From NCBI GenBank assembly GCA_028871055.1, contig JAGWON010000001.1, forward strand, positions 248,001-312,000: 64,000 nt of DNA, in the 5' to 3' direction. Of the stretch, positions 1-8,205 are shown piece after piece. Source of the stretch: Alphaproteobacteria bacterium. Lineage in GTDB: Bacteria; Pseudomonadota; Alphaproteobacteria; ATCC43930; CGMCC-115725. The position numbers and the translations under genes are program-made. The stretch's first letter is position 1. Each line of letters opens with the position of its first letter. The notes beneath the pieces are model-generated. The model saw only the letters and a list, made by a program, of their open reading frames with translations. It did not search any database and was not told where the DNA came from.

Positions 1-1014
1 GCGAGGACGCTCGCGGCCGACGGCACGGCCGATCACGTCACGCAGGGCGCACTCGTCGCCATGTCGCCCGACGGCGCCATCCGCGCCATGGTCGGCGGCA
101 GCGATTACAATGACAGCCAGTTCAACCGCGCCACCCAGGCGCTGCGCCAACCGGGGTCGAGCTTCAAGCCCTTCGTCTATCTGACGGCGCTCGAGCACGG
201 CATCAAGCCGAGCGACCACTTCAACGACGCGCCGATCCGCATCGGCGACTGGGAGCCGCACAACTACGAGAACAAGTATCGCGGCGACGTCACTGTGGCC
301 GACGCCGTGGCTTATTCGATCAACACCGTCGCCGCGCAGGTCATCGAGCGCGTCGGGGCGAACAACGTCATCGCCACCGCGCGGCGCCTCGGCATCACCA
401 CGCCGTTGCCGCACGACGACAGCCTGGCACTCGGCACCGGCAGCGTCTCGCTCATGGAGCTCACCGCGGCCTATGCCGCCTTCGCCAGCGGCGGCGTCGC
501 CGCCTGGCCGCACGCCGTGCTCGAAATCCACGACGCGCACGGCGGCGCCGTGCTCTATCGCCGCGCCGGATCGGGCGCGCCGCGTGTCATCGACGCCGGC
601 ATCGCGGGCGAAATGAACCAGCTGCTCGAGGGCGTGATCGAGCGCGGCACCGGCCGCGCCGCCGCGCTCGACCGGCCGGATGCCGGCAAGACCGGCACGA
701 CGCAGGATTTCCGCGATGCGCTGTTCGTCGGCTACACCGCCAACCTGGTGTGCGGCGTCTGGTTCGGCAACGACGACAATTCGCCGATGAAGCGGGTGGT
801 GGGCGGCACGCTGCCGGCGCGCACCTGGCATAGCTTCATGGTCGCGGCGACGCGCGACCTGCCGGTGCGTGAACTACCCGGGCCGAGCGCTTTTGTCGCT
901 CTCGGCAATCTCTTCGGTCGCGGCGCGCCGCCGGCTCCGGCCCAGCAGCCCCGACCGAGCAGCAGTCCGGGTCTCCTCCAAAGCCTGATCCACGCGATTT
1001 TCGGCTCGCGCTAG
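1..1014 (+). CDS. Class A penicillin-binding protein (PBP1A type), C-terminal part
   Basis: The gene enters from the left edge, so only the last 337 codons are seen and the transglycosylase half is outside. What remains is a transpeptidase domain, which cross-links peptidoglycan stem peptides in the periplasm. All three active-site motifs are visible: SSFK (catalytic Ser codon at 157-159), SIN (about 318), and KTGT (about 690). The phrase DGAIRAMVGG just before the active site is typical of PBP1A proteins. The tail after about 880 is Pro/Ser-rich and of low complexity. It converges on the thioesterase gene with a 7-nt gap. The family is certain; the exact paralogue (mrcA or a pbpC-like gene) cannot be decided from this part. 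Confidence 0.93.
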   Translation, partial: ARTLAADGTADHVTQGALVAMSPDGAIRAMVGGSDYNDSQFNRATQALRQPGSSFKPFVYLTALEHGIKPSDHFNDAPIRIGDWEPHNYENKYRGDVTVADAVAYSINTVAAQVIERVGANNVIATARRLGITTPLPHDDSLALGTGSVSLMELTAAYAAFASGGVAAWPHAVLEIHDAHGGAVLYRRAGSGAPRVIDAGIAGEMNQLLEGVIERGTGRAAALDRPDAGKTGTTQDFRDALFVGYTANLVCGVWFGNDDNSPMKRVVGGTLPARTWHSFMVAATRDLPVRELPGPSAFVALGNLFGRGAPPAPAQQPRPSSSPGLLQSLIHAIFGSR

Positions 1015-1021
1015 GCGCCGC

Positions 1022-1447
1022 TCAGGCGGTGGCTTCGGCCGCCGGGACGAAGGGCCGCGGCCGGCCCTCGGCATCGAGCGCGACGAAGGTGAACTCTGCG
1101 GACGTGACTTTGCAGCGCGTGCCGCGGCTGCCGCGCAGCACCCAGACTTCGATGTGGAACGTGGCCGAGGTGCGGCCGACGCGCGCCAGATCGGTATAAC
1201 AGCAGACGACGTCGCCGACCTTGACCGGGCAATGGAAGGCCATGTTCGTGACGGCGACGGTGGTGACGCGTCCCTGGGCGTGCCGCGTCGCCGTCATCAT
1301 GCCGGCGGAATCCATCTGCGACATGATCCAGCCGCCGAAGATCTCGCCCGACGGATTGGTGTCGGCCGGCATGGCAACGGTGCGCGCGGCCAACTCGCCG
1401 CGGGGACCGCTCAATGCATCGGCTTCCTCGACCGTGTCAGGCCACAT
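1022..1447 (-). CDS. yciA: Acyl-CoA thioesterase, YciA-like hotdog fold
   Basis: A 141-residue single-hotdog protein that should hydrolyse acyl-CoA thioesters in the cytoplasm. The segment PADTNPSGEIFGGWIMSQMD carries the hallmark N-x-x-G-x-x-F-G-G-x-x-M/L-x-x-x-D pattern, with the catalytic Asp at the end of the run. Length matches the YciA/BFIT-type family (about 130-160). The ATG is preceded by GGGAG about 9 nt upstream, which supports this start. It stands alone on the minus strand. The region in front of it holds a paired TGC-N3-GCA element (1499-1560) that may regulate it. Confidence 0.85.
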   Translation of the reverse strand: MWPDTVEEADALSGPRGELAARTVAMPADTNPSGEIFGGWIMSQMDSAGMMTATRHAQGRVTTVAVTNMAFHCPVKVGDVVCCYTDLARVGRTSATFHIEVWVLRGSRGTRCKVTSAEFTFVALDAEGRPRPFVPAAEATA

Positions 1448-1498
1448 GGCAAAAACTCCCGTGCAATGCCCGCGGCGTTTCCAACCCGACAGCTATAT

Positions 1499-1560
1499 TG
1501 CATCGCACAATACAATTTTCAAGGTATTGATAACACGCAAATTTTACTAGGTGCGATGCA
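1499..1560. promoter_or_regulatory. Paired TGC-N3-GCA inverted elements upstream of the thioesterase gene
   Basis: TGCATCGCAC (1499-1508) and GTGCGATGCA (1551-1560) form a perfect 10-bp inverted repeat. Each arm is itself a small dyad, TGC-ATC-GCA and TGC-GAT-GCA, and both are flanked by CACAA. The dyad centres are 53 bp apart, close to five helical turns, in a clearly AT-richer stretch. This resembles the TGC-N3-GCA style sites bound by PhaR-type polyhydroxyalkanoate regulators. That assignment is inference, because no phasin or PHA gene lies next to it. Confidence 0.4.
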
Positions 1561-1589
1561 CAATTATCGAGCAGGACAGGCGCCGAAGG

Positions 1590-2381
1590 TCAGCTTTCGG
1601 CGGCCTCGATCAGGCGCCGATAGAACTCGGCGAGCACCACGGCATCGAGCGCCTCGATCAGGAAATCGGCGACCGTGCCGACCAGGCCGCGCAGGATGAA
1701 CAAGCCCATCGGCGCTCGTGTCGCGCCGCCGCCGACACCGGCGAAGGCCGCGCCCATGACGATCTGCACGCCGATGAGAAGCGGCGCGGTGGCGAAGAAC
1801 CAGCACAGCACGATCCGCCAGGCGTTGCCGCGGGTCGCGCGCCAGGCGCCGCGCAAGCCGATCGGCTCGCCGGCGGCTGCTGCCGGAAACAGCAGCGACA
1901 GCCGCGCCATCGTGAACAACAGCGCGACGGCGACCGCGAGATCGACCAGGAACGAAACGATCTCGATCGCCAAGCCCCGATCCTGGGCGGCTGTCGCCAG
2001 GACGAACACCGAAGCGACCGCCGCTCCGAGCACGACGTAGAGCACGAAGGTGTAGAGCAGGAAGCGGCCCCATGGTCCGACCCACGGCCGTGCGGCCGCG
2101 CCGGCATGGCCGAAGAGCTGCGCCTGGTACCAGCGCACGCCGAAGGCGTTGAGGCAAAGCGCGCCAGCGACCAGATCGAGGAAATCGGGCAAGGCGCGCA
2201 GCGCCGTGTTGTCGGCGCCGAAATCCACCGGCAGCACCGCGGGCACGATCGAGACGCCGAGCAGGATCAGCAGCGGCAGCCAACCGATCTCGAGCACGGC
2301 GCCGAGCCGGCTGAACACGGCGCGGTAGGCCGCCACCGTCACCTCCGGCACGGGAACCTTCACGATCGGCGACTCGCTCAT
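1590..2381 (-). CDS. Conserved integral membrane protein of unknown function
   Basis: 263 residues starting MSESPIVKVPVPEV, with about six hydrophobic helices. A long helix follows at about residue 33 (GWLPLLILLGVSIVPAVL), then ones near 60, 105, 135 and 185, and a final amphipathic stretch. The internal AWRATRGNAWRI segment resembles the cytoplasmic turn of DUF-type glycerophosphoryl-diester-phosphodiesterase membrane domains. The 283-residue protein at 14946-15797 has the same layout (AAWRRGRRNTPRL), so the two may be paralogues. The start is the first Met with a G-rich ribosome site (GGGGG, about 12 nt upstream). The frame stays open further upstream but runs antisense to phoB there, so that extension is not coding. 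No function is proposed. Confidence 0.75.
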   Translation of the reverse strand: MSESPIVKVPVPEVTVAAYRAVFSRLGAVLEIGWLPLLILLGVSIVPAVLPVDFGADNTALRALPDFLDLVAGALCLNAFGVRWYQAQLFGHAGAAARPWVGPWGRFLLYTFVLYVVLGAAVASVFVLATAAQDRGLAIEIVSFLVDLAVAVALLFTMARLSLLFPAAAAGEPIGLRGAWRATRGNAWRIVLCWFFATAPLLIGVQIVMGAAFAGVGGGATRAPMGLFILRGLVGTVADFLIEALDAVVLAEFYRRLIEAAES

Positions 2382-2419
2382 CGGAAACGGCCCCCTGGCG
2401 GCGGGCCGTATGCTATCGG

Positions 2420-3112
2420 CTATTGCGCGGTCTCGTCGAGGGCATAGCCGGCGGCCCGCACCGTGCGGATGACGTCGGTGCGACCGCCGCCGTTCAACGC
2501 CTTGCGCAGCCGCCGGATGTGGACGTCGACGGTCCGGAGCTCGACCTCGGCGTCGCGGCCCCACACCGCATCGAGAAGCTGCTCCCGCGAGAACACGCGC
2601 CCCGGACGCTCCATCAGGAAGCGCAGCAAGCGGAATTCGGTCGGTCCCAGATGGATCGGCTTGCCGCCGCGCGCCACCTTGTGCGCCGAGAGATCGACGG
2701 CAAGATCGGCGAAGCGCAGCGTCTCGGCTGCGGCCGCCGGGCGGGCGCGGCGGATCACTGCCCGGAGACGCGCAACCAGCTCGTTCGGGCTGAACGGCTT
2801 GGCGACGTAATCGTCGGCGCCCGAATCGAGGCCGCGCACGCGGTCGGCTTCGTCGCCGCGCGCGGTCAGGATGATCACCGGCAGGTCCCGCCACGCCGGC
2901 GTCCGCCGTATCTGGCGGCAGACCTCGATGCCGGAGACGCGCGGCAGCATCCAATCGAGCAGCACGGCATCCGGTTTCGATTCCTTGAGCTGCAGCAAGG
3001 CTTCCTCGCCGTCATGCGCGGCGTTGACGGTGAAGCCTTCCTTCTCCAGGTTGTAGCGCAGCAGTGTCAGCAGCGCGCTCTCGTCTTCGACGATCAGGAC
3101 CGAGGGTCGCAT
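2420..3112 (-). CDS. phoB: Phosphate regulon response regulator PhoB
   Basis: 230 residues: an N-terminal receiver domain with acidic pocket E9/D10, phospho-acceptor D53 (LLDWMLPR) and the conserved Lys in VAKPFSP near 104. It ends in an OmpR/PhoB winged helix (about 135-230) with the recognition segment VDVHIRRLRKAL. Phosphorylated by PhoR, it activates Pho-box promoters. The ATG overlaps the phoU stop by one base (TGATG), so phoB is translationally coupled as the last gene of phoR-pstCAB-phoU-phoB. The frame is open upstream of this Met, but that part lies inside phoU. Confidence 0.96.
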   Translation of the reverse strand: MRPSVLIVEDESALLTLLRYNLEKEGFTVNAAHDGEEALLQLKESKPDAVLLDWMLPRVSGIEVCRQIRRTPAWRDLPVIILTARGDEADRVRGLDSGADDYVAKPFSPNELVARLRAVIRRARPAAAAETLRFADLAVDLSAHKVARGGKPIHLGPTEFRLLRFLMERPGRVFSREQLLDAVWGRDAEVELRTVDVHIRRLRKALNGGGRTDVIRTVRAAGYALDETAQ

Positions 3113-3852
3113 CAGTCTTCGTCTCCTTCGACGTCGCCGACATCCGTGTCGGGCGCGAGCGCCAGGCTGGTGCGGTCCCGCTTCGGCCGCACCTGGGCCA
3201 AGGGCGTGCCGTGCACCAGGAAATAGAGCGTCTCGGCGATGTTGGTGGCGTGGTCGCCGATGCGCTCGAGGTTCTTCGCCATGAAGAGCAGATGGGTGCA
3301 AGCGGTGATGTTGCGCGGGTCCTCGATCATGTAAGTGAGAAGCTCGCGGAACAGGCTGGTGTAGAGATCATCCATCTCTTCGTCGCGCAGCCATACCGCC
3401 AGCGCCTTTTCAGCGTCGCGCTCGACGAAGGCGTCGAGCACGTCCTTGATCATGGCGCTGCCCAGTCGGCCCATGCGCGGAATGCCGGAAACCGGCTTCA
3501 CCGGCGGCGCCTGGTTGAGCGCGATCGCGCGTTTGGCCACGTTGGCGGCATAGTCGCCGATGCGCTCGAGGTCCGAGGCGATCTTGAGGCCGGCGATGAT
3601 CTGGCGCAGGTCGCGGGCCATCGGCTGGCGGAGCGCGAGAAGGCGCACCACCAGGCTCTCGACCTCGCGCTCGAGCTCGTCGACCTGCGCGTCCGACTTG
3701 ACCACGCGCGCCGCCAGCTCGCTGTCGCGCTTGGCCACCGCCTCGATCGCCGCGGCGAGCTGGCTTTCCGCCATGCCGCCCATCTCGGCGAGGATGTTGT
3801 CGAGCCGCTGGAGCTCCTGGTCGTAACTCTTGATGATGTGTTCGGAGACCAT
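3112..3852 (-). CDS. phoU: Phosphate-specific transport system regulator PhoU
   Basis: 246 residues, mostly helical, made of two PhoU repeats. Each carries the metal-binding E/D-x-x-R-I-G-D signature: LERIGDYAANVA in the first half and LERIGDHATNIAE in the second. PhoU connects the Pst transporter to PhoR and keeps the Pho response off when phosphate is plentiful. It is a peripheral cytoplasmic protein. It lies 10 nt after pstB and overlaps phoB by one base. Length is as expected. The C-terminal tail is unusually acidic (DTDVGDVEGDED). Confidence 0.96.
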   Translation of the reverse strand: MVSEHIIKSYDQELQRLDNILAEMGGMAESQLAAAIEAVAKRDSELAARVVKSDAQVDELEREVESLVVRLLALRQPMARDLRQIIAGLKIASDLERIGDYAANVAKRAIALNQAPPVKPVSGIPRMGRLGSAMIKDVLDAFVERDAEKALAVWLRDEEMDDLYTSLFRELLTYMIEDPRNITACTHLLFMAKNLERIGDHATNIAETLYFLVHGTPLAQVRPKRDRTSLALAPDTDVGDVEGDED

Positions 3853-3862
3853 GGTGTGTTCC

Positions 3863-4738
3863 TCAGCCGAAGCGGCCGGTGATGTAGTCCTCGGTCTGGC
3901 GTTCCTTGGGGTGGGTGAAGATGGTCTCGGTCGTGTCGAACTCGATCATCTGGCCCAAGTACATGAACGCCGTGTAGTCCGAGCTGCGCGCCGCCTGCTG
4001 CATATTGTGCGTGACGATCACGATGCAATAGTCGGACTTGAGATCGGCGATCAGCTCCTCGATGCGCTGGGTCGAGATCGGATCGAGGGCGGATGCGGGT
4101 TCATCAAGGAGCAGGATCTCGGGCTTGACCGCGACGGCGCGCGCGATGCACAGTCGCTGCTGCTGGCCGCCCGAGAGCGACAGCCCGCTCTCGCGCAGCT
4201 TGTCCTTCACCTCGTCCCACAGCGCCGCGCGGCGGAGCGCTTCTTCGACGCGCTCGTCGAGCCGGCGGGGGCCGAGGCGCTCGTAGAGCCGCACGCCAAA
4301 GGCGACGTTGTCGTAGATCGACATCGGAAACGGCGTCGGCTTCTGGAACACCATGCCGATGCGCGCGCGCAGCAGGTTCAGGTCCTGGCGCGGGTCGAGG
4401 ATGTCCTGGCCGTCGACCAGCACCTCGCCGGTCGCGCGCTGATCGGGATAGAGCTCGTAGATGCGGTTGAGGACGCGCAACAACGTCGACTTGCCGCAGC
4501 CCGAAGGACCGATGAAGGCGGTGACGCGCTTGTCGTGCAGCGTCAGGTTGATGCCTTTCAGCGCCTCGTAGGCCTTGTAATAGAAGCGCAGATCCTTGAT
4601 CTCGACCTTGGCCTGCGCCTGGTCCGCGGCTTCCTTGGCCTGGGCGACGGTGGGCTTGGGCGGTTCCACGGCGGGCATTTGTATCAGACGCGGGCGCGGC
4701 GAGGCGGATGTTTCGATCGGCTGGATTTCGTAGGTCAT
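3863..4738 (-). CDS. pstB: Phosphate ABC transporter ATP-binding protein PstB
   Basis: 291 residues. Walker A is GPSGCGKST, the ABC signature is [14 protein letters not shown], Walker B is [13 protein letters not shown], followed by the H-loop [21 protein letters not shown]. The phrase [20 protein letters not shown] is diagnostic for PstB. It powers phosphate import through PstC/PstA. An extra N-terminal tail of about 45 residues precedes the ABC core. The start ATG overlaps the pstA stop (ATGA), which fixes the start. Confidence 0.97.
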   Translation of the reverse strand: MTYEIQPIETSASPRPRLIQMPAVEPPKPTVAQAKEAADQAQAKVEIKDLRFYYKAYEALKGINLTLHDKRVTAFIGPSGCGKSTLLRVLNRIYELYPDQRATGEVLVDGQDILDPRQDLNLLRARIGMVFQKPTPFPMSIYDNVAFGVRLYERLGPRRLDERVEEALRRAALWDEVKDKLRESGLSLSGGQQQRLCIARAVAVKPEILLLDEPASALDPISTQRIEELIADLKSDYCIVIVTHNMQQAARSSDYTAFMYLGQMIEFDTTETIFTHPKERQTEDYITGRFG

Positions 4739-5577
4739 TTGCTGAAGCTGCTCCAACTCGCCATGAGCCGTGCGAAAATGTTCAATCCCAGGATGGTGAG
4801 GGTGATGAGCAACGCACCGCCCCACGCCAGAAGCTGCCAATCGGCATAAGGGCTGAGCGCGAACTGGAAGATCACCACCGGCAGATTGGCCATCGGCGCA
4901 TTCATGTCGGTGCTCCAGAACTGGTTGTTGAGCGCCGTGAAGAGAAGCGGCGCGGACTCGCCGGCGACGCGCGCCACGGCCAGTATCACGCCGGTCAACA
5001 CGCCTTGGACGGCGGCGCGGTAGACCACCATGACGACGACTTTCCAGCGCGGCGCGCCCAGCGCCACCGCCGCCTCGCGCAGGCTCGCCGGCACCAGCAC
5101 CAGCATGTTCTCGGTGGTGCGCACCACCACCGGCACGAAGATGATGGTGAGCGACGCCGCCCCGGCCCATGCCGAGAAATGGCCCATGCGGACCACCATC
5201 ACCTCGTAAACGAAGAGGCCGACGACGATCGACGGCGCCGACAGCAGGATGTCGTTGATGAAGCGCACCACCTGGGCGAGGTGCGAGCCGCGCGAGAACT
5301 CGGCGAGGTAGGTGCCGGTCAGGATGCCGACCGGCGCGCCGACCAGGGTCGCCACCACGGTCATTACCGCGCTGCCATAGATCGCGTTGATCATCCCGCC
5401 GACATTGCCGGGCGCCGGCGTGCTTTGACTGAAGAAAGCGAGCGACAGCGCGGGCACGCCGTGCCGCAGCAGCGACCAAAGGATCAGGAACAGCACCAGC
5501 AGACCGGCCGCCGTGGCCAGCAGCGACAGCGACAGGATGGCGAAATTGGTGGCGCGGCGGCGGGCGTAGATGTTCAT
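4735..5577 (-). CDS. pstA: Phosphate ABC transporter permease PstA
   Basis: 280 residues with about six membrane helices and the binding-protein-dependent permease signature around [17 protein letters not shown]-type sequence (here [20 protein letters not shown], about residue 165). It pairs with PstC to form the inner-membrane phosphate channel. Both ends are coupled: its ATG overlaps the pstC stop (ATGA), and its stop overlaps the pstB start. The conserved [20 protein letters not shown] stretch is typical of PstA. Confidence 0.96.
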   Translation of the reverse strand: MNIYARRRATNFAILSLSLLATAAGLLVLFLILWSLLRHGVPALSLAFFSQSTPAPGNVGGMINAIYGSAVMTVVATLVGAPVGILTGTYLAEFSRGSHLAQVVRFINDILLSAPSIVVGLFVYEVMVVRMGHFSAWAGAASLTIIFVPVVVRTTENMLVLVPASLREAAVALGAPRWKVVVMVVYRAAVQGVLTGVILAVARVAGESAPLLFTALNNQFWSTDMNAPMANLPVVIFQFALSPYADWQLLAWGGALLITLTILGLNIFARLMASWSSFSK

Positions 5578-6563
5578 GCGCCGTCTTTCGCCGAGAGGCG
5601 CCAGAGCAGGAAGTTGGCGGCGCCCAGGACGATGAAGGTGATGACGAAGAGGATTAGGCCGAGCGCGATCAGCGACGAGGTGTAGGTGTCGCTCACCGCC
5701 TCGGTGAACTCGTTGGCCAGCGTCGCCGAGATCGTCGTTCCCGGCGCCAGCAGCGATGCCGTGATGTGATGGTTGTTGCCGATAACGAAGGTGACCGCCA
5801 TGGTCTCGCCGAGCGCGCGGCCGAGGCCCAGCATCACGCCGCCGACGATGCCGATGCGCGAATGGGGAATGACGATCGCGCGCACGACTTCGGCCGTTGT
5901 CGCGCCCATGCCGTAGGCGCTCTCACGCAGCATCGCCGGCACGGTCATGAACACGTCGCGGGTCACCGCGGCGACGAACGGCAGCACCATGACCGCCAGA
6001 ATCAGGCCGGCGGTCAGTATGCCCAGGCCATAAGGTGCGCCGCTGAACAGGGCGCCGACGATCGGCACGTTGCCCAGCGTATCGATCAGCGCCGGTTGCA
6101 GCGTCGTCTGCAGCACCGGCGCCATCACGAACAGGCCCCAGACGCCGTAAATAACGCTCGGGATCGCCGCGAGGAGTTCCACCAGGACCCCAATGGGCCG
6201 ACGCAGCGCCCGCGGGCAGAGCTCGGTCAGGAAGACGGCGATGCCGAAGGCCACCGGCACCGCCAGCAGCATGGCGATCAGCGAGGTGACGACGGTGCCG
6301 TAGATCGCCGGCAGCGCGCCGAAGACCTCCTTGACCGGGTTCCAGGTTTCGCTCACCAGGAAGCCCAGGCCGAACTTTTGGAAGGCGGTGACCGAGCCGG
6401 CGGCAAGCGCGGCGATGACCGCGCCCAGCAGCAACAGGACGCCGATGGCGAAGCTCTGGGTCAGGCCGCGGAACAGCGTGTCGCCCAGGCGCTGGCGCCG
6501 CATGGCGTGGGGCGCAAGCCCCACGGCGGTCAGCGCCGCCGGGCCGTGCGAGCGAGCCTCCAC
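5574..6563 (-). CDS. pstC: Phosphate ABC transporter permease PstC
   Basis: 329 residues with about six helices; the coupling motif [20 protein letters not shown] and [19 protein letters not shown] identify PstC. It forms the phosphate channel with PstA. The N-terminal 22 residues before [11 protein letters not shown] look unconserved, so the true start may be that internal Met. It is the first gene after the Pho box at 6616-6633 and is separated from phoR by 94 nt. The phosphate-binding protein PstS, which feeds this channel, is not present in the window. Confidence 0.95.
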   Translation of the reverse strand: MEARSHGPAALTAVGLAPHAMRRQRLGDTLFRGLTQSFAIGVLLLLGAVIAALAAGSVTAFQKFGLGFLVSETWNPVKEVFGALPAIYGTVVTSLIAMLLAVPVAFGIAVFLTELCPRALRRPIGVLVELLAAIPSVIYGVWGLFVMAPVLQTTLQPALIDTLGNVPIVGALFSGAPYGLGILTAGLILAVMVLPFVAAVTRDVFMTVPAMLRESAYGMGATTAEVVRAIVIPHSRIGIVGGVMLGLGRALGETMAVTFVIGNNHHITASLLAPGTTISATLANEFTEAVSDTYTSSLIALGLILFVITFIVLGAANFLLWRLSAKDGA

Positions 6564-6615
6564 GCTGTTCCCCGTGTCCTCGAATGCTTCGGGACGACAG
6601 GGTTACGCGTGTTCC

Positions 6616-6633
6616 ATTGCGCTTTTATGACAG
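6616..6633 (-). promoter_or_regulatory. Candidate Pho box upstream of pstC
   Basis: On the minus strand the site reads CTGTCATAAAAGCGCAAT. The first 7-mer is a perfect PhoB half-site (CTGTCAT), followed by the usual 4-base A-rich spacer. The second half keeps only three of seven consensus bases. It ends 52 nt upstream of the pstC start codon, in the only sizeable gap of the operon. A promoter here would let pstCAB-phoUB be induced separately from phoR. The half-site match is seen; PhoB binding is inferred. Confidence 0.65.
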
Positions 6634-6657
6634 TCGCCCGGAATTCCAGGCGACCGG

Positions 6658-8064
6658 CTAAGCCGCTGTTCCGGCTTGAATTTTCTGGCTGGCCGCGACC
6701 GGCAGATGGACGGTGAAGGTCGAGCCCTGGCCGAGCTCGCTGTCGATCTCGAAGACGCCGCGGTGGTGGCTGACGATGTGCTTGACGATGGCCAGGCCCA
6801 GACCGGTGCCGCCCAGCGCGCGCGAGCGCGCGGCGTCGACGCGGTAAAAGCGCTCGGTCAGCCGGGGGATATGGTCGTGGGCAATGCCGGGGCCGTAGTC
6901 GTGAACGGCGATGGCGACGCCGGCGACGCGTTCGCCCGGCCGCGTCCCGGGCAGCGCCTTGGTCGACGGCCGCGCCACCACCTCGATCGCGGTCCCCTGA
7001 TCACCGTATTTGATGGCGTTGTCGAACAGGTTCTGGAACACCTGCACGAGCTCGTCGCCGTCGCCGATTACCGGCGGCAGGTCGGGCGCGATGTCGTAGA
7101 CGAAGCGCATGCCCCGCGCCTTGGCGCGCGGCTCGAGCGGGTCGGCCGCCTGGCGCAGCGCGGTCTCGACCTGCACCGCCTCGGTCGGCGGTCGGTGCTC
7201 GTTCATCTCGATGCGCGACAGCGACAACAGATCCTCGACCAGCCGCGTCATGCGCGCGCCTTGCTCGGCCATGATGCCGAGGAAGCGGTCGCGCGCGGCG
7301 GAGTCGTCGCGCGCCGTGCCGCGCAGCGTCTCGATGAAGCCGACCAGCGTCGCCAGCGGCGTGCGCAGCTCGTGGCTGGCATTGGCGACGAAATCGGCGC
7401 GCAGCCGCTCGGTGCGCTTCAATTCGGTCAGGTCGTGCAGCACCAGCACTGCCGCGGCACCCTCGGCCTCGGGCACCAGGCGCGCCACCAGCGCGCGCAG
7501 ATGGCGCTCGACCGGGCTGGTCAGCTCGAACTCGACGGCGCGCATCGCCTCGCCCTTGAGCACCTGGTCGCTCGCCGCCAGCACCAGCGGATGGCGCAGC
7601 GCGCCGGCGAGGTCGCGGCCCTCGATATGGGCGCCAAACAGCGCGGTGGCGGCGGCGTTGGCGCGCACCACGCGCCGGCCGGCATCGAGCAGCAGCAGCG
7701 GCTCGGGCAGGGCCGCCAGCACCGAGCGCGCCGAATCGAGTGCGGCGTCGCGGGCGCGGATCTCGGCGCGCACGTTCCGCGCCCAGCGACCGAGCGCCAG
7801 CCACAGCTCGCGCACCGACGGGCTCAGGCTCCGGACCTCGGGCGCCGGCTCGTTTGCCGCCATGCGGTCGAGTGCGTTGCGCACGCCAAGGATGCCGCCG
7901 ATCAGCGGTGCGAGCAGCAGCGCCACGCCGGCGTAGATCGCGATCGCGGCGGCCAAGGCCGGGCCGGGCGCCAGCCAGCCGCCGATGGCCAGCACCGCCA
8001 GGACTGCGAAGGCGGGCACCGCCGGCGCCAGCGCGCCCAGCAGCACGCGCGCGACCGTGTTCAT
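6658..8064 (-). CDS. phoR: Phosphate regulon sensor histidine kinase PhoR
   Basis: 468 residues starting MNTVARVLLGA. Two N-terminal membrane helices (about 6-32 and 36-60) are followed by a PAS-like segment (about 108-215, PEPLLLLDAGRRVVRANAAA). The H-box is ASHELRTPL with phospho-acceptor His231. Next come the N-box NLFDNAIKYGD and the G-boxes GPGIAHDHIPRLTERFYRVD and GTGLGLAIVKHI. The near-absent periplasmic loop is typical of PhoR, which senses phosphate through Pst/PhoU rather than by itself. It is first in the phosphate block and divergent from mutS. Confidence 0.95.
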   Translation of the reverse strand: MNTVARVLLGALAPAVPAFAVLAVLAIGGWLAPGPALAAAIAIYAGVALLLAPLIGGILGVRNALDRMAANEPAPEVRSLSPSVRELWLALGRWARNVRAEIRARDAALDSARSVLAALPEPLLLLDAGRRVVRANAAATALFGAHIEGRDLAGALRHPLVLAASDQVLKGEAMRAVEFELTSPVERHLRALVARLVPEAEGAAAVLVLHDLTELKRTERLRADFVANASHELRTPLATLVGFIETLRGTARDDSAARDRFLGIMAEQGARMTRLVEDLLSLSRIEMNEHRPPTEAVQVETALRQAADPLEPRAKARGMRFVYDIAPDLPPVIGDGDELVQVFQNLFDNAIKYGDQGTAIEVVARPSTKALPGTRPGERVAGVAIAVHDYGPGIAHDHIPRLTERFYRVDAARSRALGGTGLGLAIVKHIVSHHRGVFEIDSELGQGSTFTVHLPVAASQKIQAGTAA

Positions 8065-8205
8065 CGCGTGTCCCGTGAACGGAGCGGATGTCGGGCGGAT
8101 CGCATGGCCGACAGTGTAGCCGGTCCGGCGCGCCGGCGGCAGTTGCATGCGCTCGGCCGTATCCCGCCGGTTTTCGGCGCCGCTTCGAGATGCTAGCTTG
8201 CGGCC

